DNA of 64,000 bases from Rusavskia elegans (taxonomy: Eukaryota; Ascomycota; Lecanoromycetes; Teloschistales; Teloschistaceae), in NCBI GenBank assembly GCA_011316305.1, contig SAUG01000069.1:248001-312000 (forward strand). Direction: 5' to 3'. The notes below the pieces were generated by a model. That model was not told the origin of the DNA. It saw only the letters and a program-made list of their open reading frames with translations, and did not search any database. Positions 1-11,700 of the stretch are shown here, one piece after another; within the stretch, counting starts at the first letter, position 1, and each line of letters starts with the position of its first letter. The position numbers and the translations under genes are program-made.

Positions 1-1382
1 CGTATGATCATATTCAACGGATTGCCATGATCGAACCCAGTGATGATATGTGCTCCCATTTCTGCCGTGCATCGTGCGTTCTCTGGGATGCCAGCACCGT
101 TTTGATTGTGAAGAGGATGCGAGTACACACGCCCGCCAATTCTGTTGCGGCCTTCTAGAACGATGACTCTCGGTGGCTCTTCCCCAACCATTGATAGTCT
201 GTAGTGGTATTGGCGGAACAGGGCCTCAAGCTGTCTTGCACAGCCTAATCCGGCCATACCTGCTCCTACGATAACAATAGTTTTCCTGCTGTACCGTTTT
301 GATTTGTAGGCTCGGACCTTCAGATGGGACGTGTCGGGTACTTCCACACATCCAAAATTTATGTACCCATTCCGAAGAAGCCATTCGTATGCAACTTCTG
401 CCAAGTTGAGCCATCGGGATGAAGCAGCACAACCTGCCGCTTCTTCTGGCGTTACACCAACCAACGGATTCCTTACCCACAGACGAAGTATTCGGTTTCT
501 GATGTTCAAGTACGCAGTAACATGCAGCTGACATATGTGATCTCGAAGCAATCGATACTCGTCTTGGTGCAATGCAAACGGACTCAGACGAGATGAATAT
601 GCCGCGTGAATGCTCTGTTCAGCAAACTCTTCCGGTGCTAGGGTTTGTGGAATCGAGATTCTGGGTCGAAGCTCGTTGAAACGGATACGTTTAGCTCTTG
701 GTGATGCTTTGGCCGGCTTTGCTGATTCTTCCGCTTTCGGAGGCCTCAGATCTATTGGAGTTGTGGATTTGGCAGCAGACAGCTGGGATGATGACGTAGA
801 CATGGAAGGGACGCGAGGGTTGAGAGTATGGAGTAGTTTTTCGTTATCTTGGGTCTCGAGTTTTATGGACGGTGGACCTGCCGATGTATGAGAGGATGGT
901 ACTGACGCTTTCGACGTTATGCTACCCATTCTTGAAGTGACATGGGAGGTATCGGTAACCTGCACTGCGGCCGTTGGACTATCATCCCGCTGACTATCAT
1001 TACTGGCTTCGACCACATTTGGGGAAAAAGGTTGGTCGTAATTGCCGCCAGCGGGTGAGTCTTTCCTCAGCTCGATACTATGAGCGGGGGTTTCCACTAC
1101 ACGAAGTTCACCGCCATTGGGGGCGGATACATTGGGAAGTTTGATCCCAGCTGCAACACTCGAGAGATTGTTATTTTCGAACATTGCATCATGACATTGC
1201 ACGGATGGCTTGGAGATGCCGCCACCTGTCGAATTCCGAGCTTTCAAAGGATTTTTGAATGGCGATGTAAACCATGAGACCATATTTGGAGTGGTATCAG
1301 TCTGCACAGTGCTCACGCTGTCGTCGATTTTCCGCCGTTTTGTAGATGGCACATCCCTGGTCAACATCCGCAAAGGCGCCAT
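1..1382 (-). CDS. LSD1-type lysine-specific histone demethylase (3' partial)
   Basis: Flavin-dependent amine oxidase that removes methyl groups from histone lysines in the nucleus. The frame is open without introns from an ATG at 1382 to the window edge, giving about 460 residues. Residues 1-270 are polar and probably disordered. A SWIRM domain follows (about 275-355, with motifs such as RNPLVGVTPEEA and WLLRNGYINFG), and then the FAD-binding Rossmann motif IVIVGAGMAGLG near residue 370 and the GRNRIGGRVYS segment that contacts FAD. SWIRM directly before an amine oxidase domain is diagnostic of the LSD1/KDM1 family. The catalytic part and any HMG tail of fungal members lie outside the window. 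An in-frame stop near 1490 limits upstream extension; other in-frame ATGs exist inside the disordered region, so the exact start is less certain than the identity. Confidence 0.93.
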   Translation of the reverse strand, partial: MAPLRMLTRDVPSTKRRKIDDSVSTVQTDTTPNMVSWFTSPFKNPLKARNSTGGGISKPSVQCHDAMFENNNLSSVAAGIKLPNVSAPNGGELRVVETPAHSIELRKDSPAGGNYDQPFSPNVVEASNDSQRDDSPTAAVQVTDTSHVTSRMGSITSKASVPSSHTSAGPPSIKLETQDNEKLLHTLNPRVPSMSTSSSQLSAAKSTTPIDLRPPKAEESAKPAKASPRAKRIRFNELRPRISIPQTLAPEEFAEQSIHAAYSSRLSPFALHQDEYRLLRDHICQLHVTAYLNIRNRILRLWVRNPLVGVTPEEAAGCAASSRWLNLAEVAYEWLLRNGYINFGCVEVPDTSHLKVRAYKSKRYSRKTIVIVGAGMAGLGCARQLEALFRQYHYRLSMVGEEPPRVIVLEGRNRIGGRVYSHPLHNQNGAGIPENARCTAEMGAHIITGFDHGNPLNMII

Positions 1383-2304
1383 ATATTGAGAGGAGATAAT
1401 CGAACCCGGTGGTACAGGTTGCTGGATAATGTAATAGAAGGGGTTGGATCGTTCATGGCCTTGTCTCGTTATGTCTAGACCTGATCAGCTCTGGAATAGA
1501 AGGTCTCTGATGATGCGGGGACATTACTGTTTATTTATCTTCTTAAGCGAGTAGAGGAGAGGAAAGGGTCTCGACAAAAGACAGTGGAAGGCAACAGCAT
1601 ATTCGGAGATATCTTGCAGGTCTGAATGATGAATCGATGCATACGAGATGGTCCTGCACAGCCAACGACCTGTTATTGTTGACGATGGCGGACAAGGAGG
1701 GTTTCGGGGATGTGGGAGGAGATTGATTTTAGGGCGTCCATTTTGGGGCCGAGGGGGCCGAATTTCCATCTCAATTTCAACTACACACCGTCAACAACTG
1801 CATCAACAAGCGCGTATTCTCAGGACCCTACAGGCCCTGACCTTCATATCGTCAATATTCTGGACTGGCAATGTCTCCAGAGGGGCTCTAGATCAGGACT
1901 TCCCACGCAGGACGCTCGAATCGAGACCCAGGCCTCATTCCCCCCCATCACGACGGGCCGTTCCCCTCGAAATTCGGCCGAATCCTATGCACATCTATGT
2001 ATTGACCAGCAGCACGAGTCTCCCGAGCAGGACCCGGCAGGACAAACCATTGACGAGAGGATATGTATATCATGGCTACACATTGTTGATTGAACCCTTG
2101 GACGCTGTTTAGCCCGACGTGCCGTCATAGCGTTCATCAGCGTCTCTATCAGATAAACCAGTCCCTTGTACCTCCTACTCGTACCATCATGCCTTTCGGA
2201 GGACATCGATATCGTGTCTCGACGCGTGGATGAAATAACCCACGGTTGAACAGGCCCCAATCCCCTCTCCCACGCAGCATATGAACATCACAGCCTCGCC
2301 TATC
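1383..2304. other. Intergenic: LSD1 upstream region and capping-protein 3' flank
   Basis: About 920 bases between two genes on the minus strand. Open frames occur on both strands (for example 1648-2112 plus), but their translations are low-complexity and match no family I know. I see no RNA gene or repeat. It should hold the LSD1 promoter and the 3' UTR of the capping protein gene. Confidence 0.6.
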
Positions 2305-3504
2305 TCATCGCTTCATGGAACTGATCATCTCCTGATGCGTGGCCTTGTCCTTGTTCGCTTCCGTCAGTGGCTGCAAACCTGCAATGAAGTCAACATCCGT
2401 TCGGAAGCAACGTCTTCTTTGAGTTACGTACTCCTGAGATCCCCAACGATGTCCTTCGCCTTCCCGAAGTAAACCTCTTCTATAGTCCCGTCAATTCTGC
2501 CCGCCAAATACGACGGAAAACATCGTGACTTACGCAACAGGTTCCGCATCTTCAACTCCATATCTTCCACCAGTTTCCCCACGTTGACAATGTGACTCCC
2601 GTCGTCTTGTACTGGCATATCCTGTTCGACCTGTCTCGTCATGTTGCCACTCAAATCCATATATCCCAATGCCTCGTTGCCTGTGCTCAATCGCAATATC
2701 ACCGTACTCGTAAGCTTGTAGTGGGCGTTTCTTGCTCGATCAATCGCCTCGAAGACATGAATGGAATCCCAGCCTCCCTCGCTGCTGCTCTTGGGCGTTG
2801 CTACAAAAGTCAGCCTGGCCTATAAAAAAGCTCACGCTGGTGCGACCGAGTAGAGCCAAGAACATGGGGGGGCATTACTCTTTTTCAGGAGGACCACACC
2901 CGCAAATCCATCGTCAAGATCCCAGAAGTAGACACTGCTCACCCCTCCTTCGTAGTATCTGTAATGCGAATCTAGTCAGTGTTATACGTACCAATGATCA
3001 AAAGTGGAGCCACGCATCCGAAGTCTGTCAAAAATGGTCCCAAATCGATCTAGCTTTGCACTTCCAAAATCCCAACATCCAAGTTCACCCAATATCGACG
3101 CTGGAATTATCAGAAAGACCTACAGCTCTCGGTACACTTCCACAGCCTCCCCCATCCTCACCTCCATTTTCCGAACCCTCTCACTCGGCATCTCCGCATC
3201 CTCCACCTCGGGGTAGAATTCATTGCTCCACGGACTCCGGTAGCTGTCACCGTCACGGTTGTAATCGCAGAGCAGATAATCTCGCTTCGTCTTCTTGCAT
3301 TGGCGAGTTTGGAGGGGCTGATCGACGGATGAAAGTAATTCTTCCGTCAGGTCGGGCGCAAGGGCGCAGATGCGGTTGAGGTTGGCCGCCGTGGAGTGGG
3401 GCGGAAGGCGGCGGAGAAGGTCGCTATATTTGAAATTAGTAGAAATGTCATGTACATCGAGCTCTTGAATCTCACAGAGCGCTATCGAACTGGTCCGACG
3501 ACAT
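2305..3504 (-). CDS. F-actin-capping protein subunit beta (six exons)
   Basis: Beta subunit of the CapZ heterodimer that caps actin barbed ends at cortical patches. Exons in coding order: 3504-3476, 3423-3124, 2958-2879, 2800-2534, 2479-2432 and 2378-2305. All junctions are GT-AG and the phases close exactly to 265 residues, the usual size. Conserved segments are DLLRRLPP, the SSVDQPLQ block, [39 protein letters not shown], and the C-terminal [12 protein letters not shown] / [16 protein letters not shown]. The tiny first exon encodes ten residues ([10 protein letters not shown]) and is required to begin the conserved N-terminus. It lies 220 bases downstream of MPH1 on the same strand. Only the short terminal exons could be misplaced. 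Confidence 0.95.
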
Positions 3505-3724
3505 GGTTGAGGAGCGAGTGGAGGCAGGTGATTGTCTACTTCGGCAAGGTACGACTCCGGAGAGCAACCCAGTGTACGGAATTAACTATTTCTATAATCT
3601 GGCATCATTTGTTACCCGAATAATAAGCAGTCATTGATATCGCGTGGTATAGGGTATCTAATTGCGCCGCAAATGACAAGGCTCAAGGCTTGAGCATAAT
3701 ATGTAAAGCTCCATTGTTAAATCA

Positions 3725-6700
3725 TCATTCATCACTGTCATCTTCATCATCCATGATGACTTTCCTCCTTTTTCGCGCGTTTGGTACCGGCGCAGCCCGC
3801 ACGTTCTTCCCTCCTGGCAGCAACCCTGATGACGCTTTGACTTGTTTCTGGATTAATGTACTGCAGTCTGGCAAGTCTTCGTCCGAGGCAGAGGCGGCTC
3901 TACTTGCTGTCCTCGTGGGACGGTAGAATACATTATCAAGCGTAGACGGTGGTGATTGCGAGCGCAGAGAGGCGACCTGAGAACCTTGACCGTTCCTGTT
4001 GGCCGCTTTTTCGACCAGATCGCTTAGCTTTTCCATCGAAGAGTCCAATAGGGAGGGAAGAGAGTCTTCAAGACGGTGATCCGAGTGCGGCATGGCGACG
4101 GCCTTTTCGGCCAGTCCTGTCGAGAAGCAGACGTCCGATGGAGATCCGCTCGAGGGCCCTGAGATACGAGCGCGCTGTTGAACCTGAAGCAGTATCTCGC
4201 TTCGATCGTCTGGGTGTATACGGCTCTCATAAAGGTCATTCACATTGCTTCCGGTCTTCAAGCGCTTCATAACTTTTAGCGTCTGGATGATGCGGTTAGT
4301 GAATCGACCATGTGGGACATGCTTTGTCGGACGGTGCTCCCTTTGCAGTTCTGGAAAAGTATCCACCCGGGGAAACTCGACAAAACGGGGGTCGTCGCCT
4401 TGTACATCCAGATAACGCCGCTCCAATTCTCTCTGTTCAACAGGATTTAAAAGTACTCCCGCTAAGGACGGTAAAGGTTCAGCCGGCTCAACACGTGCTC
4501 GTTGTTTGCTAGCGGTGTCAGAACCGTCGCTTGTACTGTCCCCCCCAACTCTTGAGGCTTTGACAAATCCTGTACGCACGCCATTGGGCATATGAAACTT
4601 TTTGGGCGGCCTTTTCGGAGCTCTGCCCTTCCTCGACGGTTCTGGAAGGTCGGCCTGTGTGTTCTCAGCGGGGATATCCACCATCTTCTTGTCGACAACC
4701 GGCTGAATCTCTCTTGGTACGATACGATGAGATTGGTCATCGCGAAAGTTGAACCGAATACCAGATGCGATCTCCTGCTGCATCTTCTCGTAGTTGTCCT
4801 TGGCTTTGATGAAATTATTCTCCTCTTTGCCTTTCATCAACGTTACTACAATGTTACCGGCTCTTTTCCTTCCCGTTCGACCCATTCGCTGCAACATTCG
4901 GATAGGTGAAGCGGAGGCGTCGTAGCAGACAATCAGATCGACCTCTCCAATGTCGAGGCCTTCTTCCCCGATAGAAGTGGCGACCAGGGTATTAAAGATG
5001 CCGCTTTGGAACTTCTGGATGACATCAAGCTGCGTCTTTTGGTCCATGCCCTCAGAACCTTTGGAATTCGCTTGTCCAACGAAAACACGAGGCCTGACCA
5101 TAGGCTCGTTGCGTTTGAGAACTCTGGCGATTTCTTCAGCGCTATCGCGGTAATGGGCGAAAACCATGATCCGCGTGCCAGATGGAGCACTCGCTCCTCG
5201 ACCCTCTCCAGCATCAAGAAAGTGGTTAAGGACCACACGTTGAAGGTACTCCAATTTAGGATGCCCAACAAAATCTGGATTATTGATCCATATTTGCACT
5301 CTGGACATCATGGTTCGAAAGGCTTCTGATACATTGATCTGCTGCCGGTATTTGCTGACTTTGCCTCCTGCATCGTCAATTTCGTCCCGGAATGCAAGCA
5401 CCTTATGGTAGAATGGGCCAATCCCATGGAACTTCAAAAGCTCAATCCCATGAGCAAGGCTGGCAAGCAGCGAAAAAACCTGGTTGACCATGCCTTTGAT
5501 ACCAAAATTTGCCTTTCGACCAGCATCGGTTGACATCCATTTCGATCTGGCTTGGGTGCAGCCATACGCTGTCAAAGTCATTGGATCTTTGCCCCAGTAC
5601 GCATTCATCCCACACAATTTATCAACCAGTGGCTGGAGAGCTTTCGAGAACAGGCCCATGATCATGACCATCTCATCGTTGGGCTCGAACAAGATCGTCT
5701 CGACCTTCCTAGAGTGGACGTATTCGCGGATGTCGAGTGATTCTTCCGTTCTGATCTCGATCCGGGATATCCCTAGGCCATCTATTACTTCCTGTACACT
5801 TTCGATGGATGAACCGGGGGTCGCTGTCAACGCTAGAACTCTGAAGCTTGTATTGAAGCGACGTAGGAATTGGACAACTTCAACATAAGCATAGCCACCC
5901 GTGGCTCGGTGGGCCTCGTCAACTACCAACAGTACAAGTCTTTTCGGATCACATATGCCTGTTTTCAAGTCGTTGACAATCGTTTGGGGCGTCATAAAGA
6001 AGACTCGTTTCGTCAACCACTCCTCGGCACGTATACCCGGCGGAGTATTGCCGGTAAGCATCGTCGTCGTATGTCTCGGGATACCAGCAATTTCGAAGCA
6101 GGCTTTGATCTGTTGGGCCACTAGAGGCTTTGTAGGCGCTACGAAAACTATTTGAGCGTTTGTTGTCCAGCGAAACCAGTTCAACATGATGGTAGCTGCT
6201 ATGAATGTCTTTCCGAGGCCTGTCGGCAATGCCACGAGCATGTTGTGGTAGAGTCCACCTCGAACGATACTGTACTGGTAGTCACGCGTTGTCCCAAGAT
6301 TAGTAGGATATACCCAAGTCTCCATGGCTTGTCTATCAATCGCATGATGTGTCGGAGGCTCTCCTTTATTCGCAAGCGGCCAGTTACGTTTTCTGACTGA
6401 CTGAGTTTGAGTGTTCGACTCTGGTGCTTGATCTCCGAAAAGTGTAGTTTGACGTAGATTCGCAAGCGGGGCTGCCAATCGGGCTGGTCGCTGAACTTGA
6501 GAGGGTCCCAACTGTGAACCCATATCTTGCGACGATATATCGATCGGCTGGTTCCAATTAGCTCTTGCTGTAGGTTCTGGCGACGAGAATGCGTCTGATG
6601 GTAAGTCATCTAGGACGTCATTATAGCTTCTATCCAAAATTGCGGGCGCAGATGCAAGCAGTACTTGTTTTGTGGAAACTGTAGTACGCTCATGTATTTG

Positions 6701-7129
6701 CAAAGTCTGCTCGCCTGGATTAGGGAGGTTGTGAAGAACTGGGAATTGCCGTGCAGCATCTTCAGAAGCTGAACGTCTTGATGCTGGAGCGACCGGCCGA
6801 TGTTGTGAATCGGAGCTGGGGGCAGTCGGACGGCCTGGCTTTTGCCAGCAAAACTTGTCAATCCGGTATGGGCTTGGAGAGCGTGAGGGCGGCTGTGTGA
6901 GGAAGGTGTCCTCGGGCATGTCGGGATTGGTTGGCACATGGATGCGATACTTGGGTTTCTTTGGCTTTGGTGTCTCGGGGTCTTCGTTCTCCTTATTCGC
7001 CTTAGGAGACTCGTTGACAGTCGAAGTATTGGAGTGAGGATCATTAATTGATTCACTGGAGACTACGTGGCGGTGTCTTTGCCGTTTAGATGGCCGAATT
7101 GGGTCGTCATCCGAAGTGGACTCGGACAT
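3725..7129 (-). CDS. mph1: ATP-dependent DNA helicase MPH1 (FANCM family)
   Basis: SF2 3'-5' DNA helicase that dissociates D-loops and remodels stalled forks in the nucleus, the fungal counterpart of FANCM. It is one uninterrupted frame of 1134 residues. Residues 1-270 are polar with a basic KRQRHRH patch. The helicase core begins near 270: Walker A GLGKT at 304-308, motif Ia VAPTKPLVAQQ, motif II DEAH at 404-407, motif III TATP at 435-438, and in the C-terminal lobe SIGEEGLDIGEVDL and QRMGRTGRKRAG. A long insertion between the lobes (EYVHSRKVE onward) is typical of the Mph1/Hef family. The acidic, Ser-rich tail ends in a basic KRRK followed by an acidic run. The lack of introns contrasts with its neighbours. 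Confidence 0.96.
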   Translation of the reverse strand: MSESTSDDDPIRPSKRQRHRHVVSSESINDPHSNTSTVNESPKANKENEDPETPKPKKPKYRIHVPTNPDMPEDTFLTQPPSRSPSPYRIDKFCWQKPGRPTAPSSDSQHRPVAPASRRSASEDAARQFPVLHNLPNPGEQTLQIHERTTVSTKQVLLASAPAILDRSYNDVLDDLPSDAFSSPEPTARANWNQPIDISSQDMGSQLGPSQVQRPARLAAPLANLRQTTLFGDQAPESNTQTQSVRKRNWPLANKGEPPTHHAIDRQAMETWVYPTNLGTTRDYQYSIVRGGLYHNMLVALPTGLGKTFIAATIMLNWFRWTTNAQIVFVAPTKPLVAQQIKACFEIAGIPRHTTTMLTGNTPPGIRAEEWLTKRVFFMTPQTIVNDLKTGICDPKRLVLLVVDEAHRATGGYAYVEVVQFLRRFNTSFRVLALTATPGSSIESVQEVIDGLGISRIEIRTEESLDIREYVHSRKVETILFEPNDEMVMIMGLFSKALQPLVDKLCGMNAYWGKDPMTLTAYGCTQARSKWMSTDAGRKANFGIKGMVNQVFSLLASLAHGIELLKFHGIGPFYHKVLAFRDEIDDAGGKVSKYRQQINVSEAFRTMMSRVQIWINNPDFVGHPKLEYLQRVVLNHFLDAGEGRGASAPSGTRIMVFAHYRDSAEEIARVLKRNEPMVRPRVFVGQANSKGSEGMDQKTQLDVIQKFQSGIFNTLVATSIGEEGLDIGEVDLIVCYDASASPIRMLQRMGRTGRKRAGNIVVTLMKGKEENNFIKAKDNYEKMQQEIASGIRFNFRDDQSHRIVPREIQPVVDKKMVDIPAENTQADLPEPSRKGRAPKRPPKKFHMPNGVRTGFVKASRVGGDSTSDGSDTASKQRARVEPAEPLPSLAGVLLNPVEQRELERRYLDVQGDDPRFVEFPRVDTFPELQREHRPTKHVPHGRFTNRIIQTLKVMKRLKTGSNVNDLYESRIHPDDRSEILLQVQQRARISGPSSGSPSDVCFSTGLAEKAVAMPHSDHRLEDSLPSLLDSSMEKLSDLVEKAANRNGQGSQVASLRSQSPPSTLDNVFYRPTRTASRAASASDEDLPDCSTLIQKQVKASSGLLPGGKNVRAAPVPNARKRRKVIMDDEDDSDE

Positions 7130-7700
7130 TGATGCTGCTTTGGAGAGTAGGTGAAGGAATTGAAGCTGAGGCTTATTGGAATAAAGTCTTCAATCTGCTT
7201 TGAAGCATGGGTACACCAGTCATGACCAAAGTACATGATCGTGGGCGTCCTCGATGCGAAGATGTGAGTTGGCCATGCCTTAGCATTATTATCACCGCCA
7301 TCATGGAGGAACTAGGAGAGACGCGCACTGAGCACCTCGGGAGTCGCGACTGAGAAGTACTTCTGGGCTAATCCCCATTGGGCGAATCCGCAGACCGTGA
7401 CTAAGCACGGAGGTACCTTAAGTCGAGCAACGAGGATTCGCATCAGCGCCTCATCATTCATAGACACATTTAATTCATAGACTGTTTTCTTCGATTGAAA
7501 GTATGGAGAAGTTCACCACTATGGAGCAGTTGGAAGTTATCCCACGCTCCGCCCCGACCGAGTGCGCCAATGTTGAGAATGATTCGAGACGGGATCAGGG
7601 AGCGTAGGGGCCATGGTGAGGGATGGATGTGATTGAGTATCGCGCAGACATGCTCTGAGGAAGTCTGAGCATTGGATGATAACTCTTGCGTCGGTCCAGA
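7130..7700. other. Intergenic spacer
   Basis: About 570 bases holding the MPH1 upstream region and the 3' flank of the small Gly-rich gene. I see no coding frame of quality, no RNA gene and no repeat. Confidence 0.5.
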
Positions 7701-7970
7701 TCATTTCCACTTGCCAGCATCCTCGACACCCTTGCTCACGTTCCGAGCACCATTCTCGACTCCATTCCCCAGACTCTCAATGGCCTCTCCGACAGGCTTG
7801 CCCGCACCTCCAGTCGCTGCGGTGATGGTTTGACCAAGCCCTCTGCCGCCAGCTCCAACAACGCCACCCACAGTTCGCCCAAGTCCACCAACGGTATTCC
7901 CAACAGTGCTCGTTACAAACTTGGCAGCACCCGTTGCTCCTTTGTCGTTGTCTGACCCGATGGGAGCCAT
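7701..7970 (-). CDS. Small Gly-rich conserved hypothetical protein
   Basis: An intronless frame of 89 residues with no signal peptide. After a polar start (MAPIGSDNDKG) the chain is built of Gly, Ala, Val and Thr with regularly spaced Gly, in degenerate repeats such as TVGNTVGGLGRTVGGVVGAG and then ESLGNGVENGARNVSKGVEDAG. Such spacing could form an amphipathic helix or an LEA/surfactant-like surface chain. Small proteins of this composition are widespread in filamentous ascomycetes and have no assigned function that I can name. Composition bias argues for a real product, since the antisense frame is also open but looks random. Function unknown. Confidence 0.6.
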   Translation of the reverse strand: MAPIGSDNDKGATGAAKFVTSTVGNTVGGLGRTVGGVVGAGGRGLGQTITAATGGAGKPVGEAIESLGNGVENGARNVSKGVEDAGKWK

Positions 7971-8784
7971 GACGATATAATATGTGGTGGTGTAGGTCGG
8001 CCTTTAGTAAGTAGTCTCAAGAGTGATGGTCACGCACGGAAGTTGCTGCCATTCACTAAATAGTGCATTCGCTGGCTCGGATGAATGACGTCAGAGTGTA
8101 CGGTACAAGACTGTAGACTCCGTATCTTTACTCGTAACAGGGGCAAAAGCGTTGGCTATCAACTCCATGTCGACGACACAAATCCATCCTAATTGATACC
8201 AGGTTTATATCTCTGGTTCTCTTCCGACTACCGATTTGCCCGCGACTGACAAGACGATCAGTGGAAAACTTATACCTCAAGACTTATTAGAGAATTGTTG
8301 AACGACATCATGCTACCTTGTGCCGCACCTCCCATCAATCCTTTGCATTTCTGCTTTCAGTGTCTGCCATCTCTGTCATCATTCCAAGCCACAGAGCTCA
8401 TTACGAGCACCTAGTCATATGCTCGCCTTTTCACATATTTGAATCCTCTTCATTGCGGACATCTCTCCGCCAGCTTCCTGTGGGTCAAGCTGCTCGCATA
8501 AATCATTCAGTCCAGACTTACTCCTGAGTCTATATCCATTTGCATTGCATGTCTTACAAATGGGAATGCAGCCAAGATTTCTTTGACCCCAAGAATGTGT
8601 GTACCGCGACTGGAATGATGTTCAATATTGTTTAGATTACCTGGATCTCTCTCCCTGAAATCCCTTATATGGCCATTTCCAAGTAATTTTGTTCCGCTAC
8701 CTGCTGTCGGTCCAAACTACATTGCAGCTTCAATTCATGTCGTATTCAATTTGCCATCCCTGAAACTCTTGACCAAGCGTTACA
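7971..8784. other. Intergenic: shared upstream region of Gly-rich and WSC genes
   Basis: About 810 bases between divergent genes, so it probably carries both promoters. No convincing coding frame, RNA gene or repeat was seen. Confidence 0.5.
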
Positions 8785-11700
8785 ATGTATCGGAGTGGCA
8801 TCCTTGCCTTACTGGGCTGGGCTGTCACTGCCACCGCTCAGGGGAGACTTGGTATTGGTGATCAGTCCGCCTGTGCGCCCACATACAGTTCGTTTCAGTA
8901 TGTTGGATGCTACGGTGACGCCCTCAATGGCGGCAAAGCCGGCTTTCCCTTCCGGGTCGAAACGTCTCCAGCCGATCCAAAAGCCTATCCAAACTTCTCC
9001 AATGCCAATTTGACCGTCGATATATGCACAACTGCCTGCCGAGCCCACGGTTATGATTACGCTCTGCTGTACGCCGCCGTTGAATGTTGGTGCTCAACCC
9101 AGCTACCTTATCCTGAACCTCCAGCTTCCGGCGACGCGAACAGCATTGGAATTTACCGTGGAGATTCCCCGGGTACTCCAAGCCCTGGTAGTAGCTGCTC
9201 CTTTAGGTGTCCCGGCAACGATTCGCAGATATGCGGTGGCCAAAGCCACGGAAGCGTATATGCCGACCACTCATTCGTGAACGACACCTCCCCGGCTACT
9301 ATCGGGGTCGCTGCAAACTACGGGTATTACGGATGCTACACCAACTCAGGCGGTGGACCTGGCTTCATCTCGATTCATTCATCCAGTCTCGAAAGTTGCC
9401 AGAACTACTGTGGCGGGCTTGGCTACGCCTTCGCGGTTCGAAGCACCATTGACAGTGAGCCCACCTACAATTGTCAATGTGGGCCAGAGATTCAGGCAGG
9501 TCTGCAGGTCGCCGAGTCTGACTGTAGCAGATACTGTAACGGAACATCCGGGGCAGCGTAGGCTTCCATGCCCTGAATTCGTGGTTGAGGCGCTTTGCTG
9601 ACCTTTATCCAGTGGCGGTCAAGGAACATGCGGAGGTACTGGTGGTCAATACTCTGTCTACAAGAACCCAAGACTCCAAGGCTGTTATATCCCCCGGGAA
9701 CCTGGTGTCGATGCTACCCACACTTACGTCGCTCCGGCAAATGCTGGAGGAGCCGCCTCGTCGACGAGGACCTCATCGACATCATCAAGTTCGTAAGTCA
9801 ACTTTGCTTTGCTCACTTGCAGCACAATGCTACAATATCTTAACAAATTCGACTCCTTCTTCCACTAATACGTCTGGCTCTTCCACCTCCTCTCCCACCT
9901 CTTCTGCATCATCAATCTTGTCCTCTTCTTCTGTCTTATCGACGTCATCTACGTCAACTGACTCCTCAACGTCCAGCTCAACATCGTCCTCTACCTCCTC
10001 TACATCCACCTTCGCTTACCAGGGATGCTACTCTGAAGGCTCCAGTGGACGCGCAATCTCAGACGCCTCGACCGCCTCCGATACGATGACCATCGAGAAG
10101 TGTGCGGCATTCTGCCAAGGCTACACTTACATGGGTGTGGAGTATAGCAGCGAATGCTTTTGCGGCAACACCATTGGTGCTGGTGCAGTTCCAGTCAACG
10201 ATGGTGGATGCTCCATGACTTGCAGTGGCAATACGTCAGAGATCTGTGGTGGACCCAGCCGATTGAGCTTCTACAAGAGCTCTCCCTCGGGATCCGGATT
10301 ATCTTCTACATCTGGAACCTCTACCGGCACCTCGTCGATTTCCACAACATCCTCCCGAATATCCTCCAGTTCCACTTCGTCAACATCAACCTCCTCGACC
10401 TCATCCTCCAGCTCTTCGACCTCCTCTCCAACAACCACGTCAACGTACTCGTCGTCTACTTCGTCTATAAATACTGCTCCGACATCTGTTAGTACTTATG
10501 TCGGCTATGGGACTACGGTGATTTCTGTCACTACGCAAACCACCACTGTCATCACCACTCAGACAGAGCGCTCGACCGTAACCTCGTAAGCTCTTTACTC
10601 CGCTTACACAATCTAAAATCTTACTGCTACAGGATCTCAAACAGAGAGGTTACCACGACCTACACCACCGCACAAACATTCACTCAGACTGTAAGAGACC
10701 TGCAGATAATGCTCATTGGTTACTGACACTTTCAGGTGCCGACTACAATTCTTTCTACTTATACGACATCTTACACGACCACGTACGTCTCTCTGCCTCT
10801 GATAGTGGAACCTAGCTCACTTTACGTGTTAGAGTACCTACAACCACAACCACAACCTTCACCCCGTATACTCCACCGGCTTCGTCTTCGTAAGTCCTCC
10901 AGATCAAGATCAACGACCAGACCGAATCTAACATACGGCAATCAGGTCAAGGTTTGAATCCTTTAGCTAAAGAGAGAGACCGAACTAAAGAATCAATCAT
11001 AGCACTTCTTCAACAAGCTCCAGTAGCTCAAGGTACGCAATCCTCCTCAATCACTGCTCGCTATGTAAAACCTTGGGAATCTATTCAGCTCAATGCTGAC
11101 TATGATGCACAGCTTGACGAGTTTAACCTCTATACCTTTGGTGACTTTGGGCTCCAGCAATTTGCTCAGGTAAGCATGCTATTACCCCTAATCATCTGTC
11201 AGCCCGGCAAACCTTTTCGGATTCTGATCCTTCGTCTAGTACGATCATTTTACCCACGAGCACCAGGTAAGAAGTCTTTGCTCCTATGCGGAGGTCTCCT
11301 TTAAACTAAGATGATATACTAACATCCTGACCACTGAAGTACCTTTTCATTGTCTTCGTAGGTGATCTCGTCTACATTCCCTGAAACTTTCAACTGATAT
11401 CCACAATAGTTCTACATCATTACCTACCTTAATAACGTAAGACATGTTTTCTTTACTCACCGAGCTCACCAAGGATTTGATCACGCATCCGAGTTCAAAA
11501 ACCTTGACAGAGAAGCCACCGGCTGTTCTATATCTTCTTGGTCTTCCTCTGCAGATTTTGAGCCCTCTTTATCTCCATCTCACACATCCTCGAGAATCCC
11601 GTAACTGACATAAACTCATAGCACCACGAGTAGCTCTACGAGCATCTCTACCATTAGCTCCATAAGTACTACACTAAGCAGCTTGAGCTTAAGCGTCCCA

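Noticed and set aside
1648..2112. 154-codon plus-strand frame between LSD1 and capping protein
   Set aside because: No domain, biased composition, no support from splice sites or neighbours.
9793..9822. 30-base intron in the WSC gene (GTAAGT to TTGCAG)
   Set aside because: Shorter than usual fungal introns and it shifts the frame to an early stop; the acceptor at 9976, with a CTGAC branch site upstream, restores frame.
10946..10951. Six-base micro-exon in the WSC stalk
   Set aside because: Splice signals flank it and phase would hold, but skipping it also keeps frame, so the simpler intron 10890-11002 was preferred.
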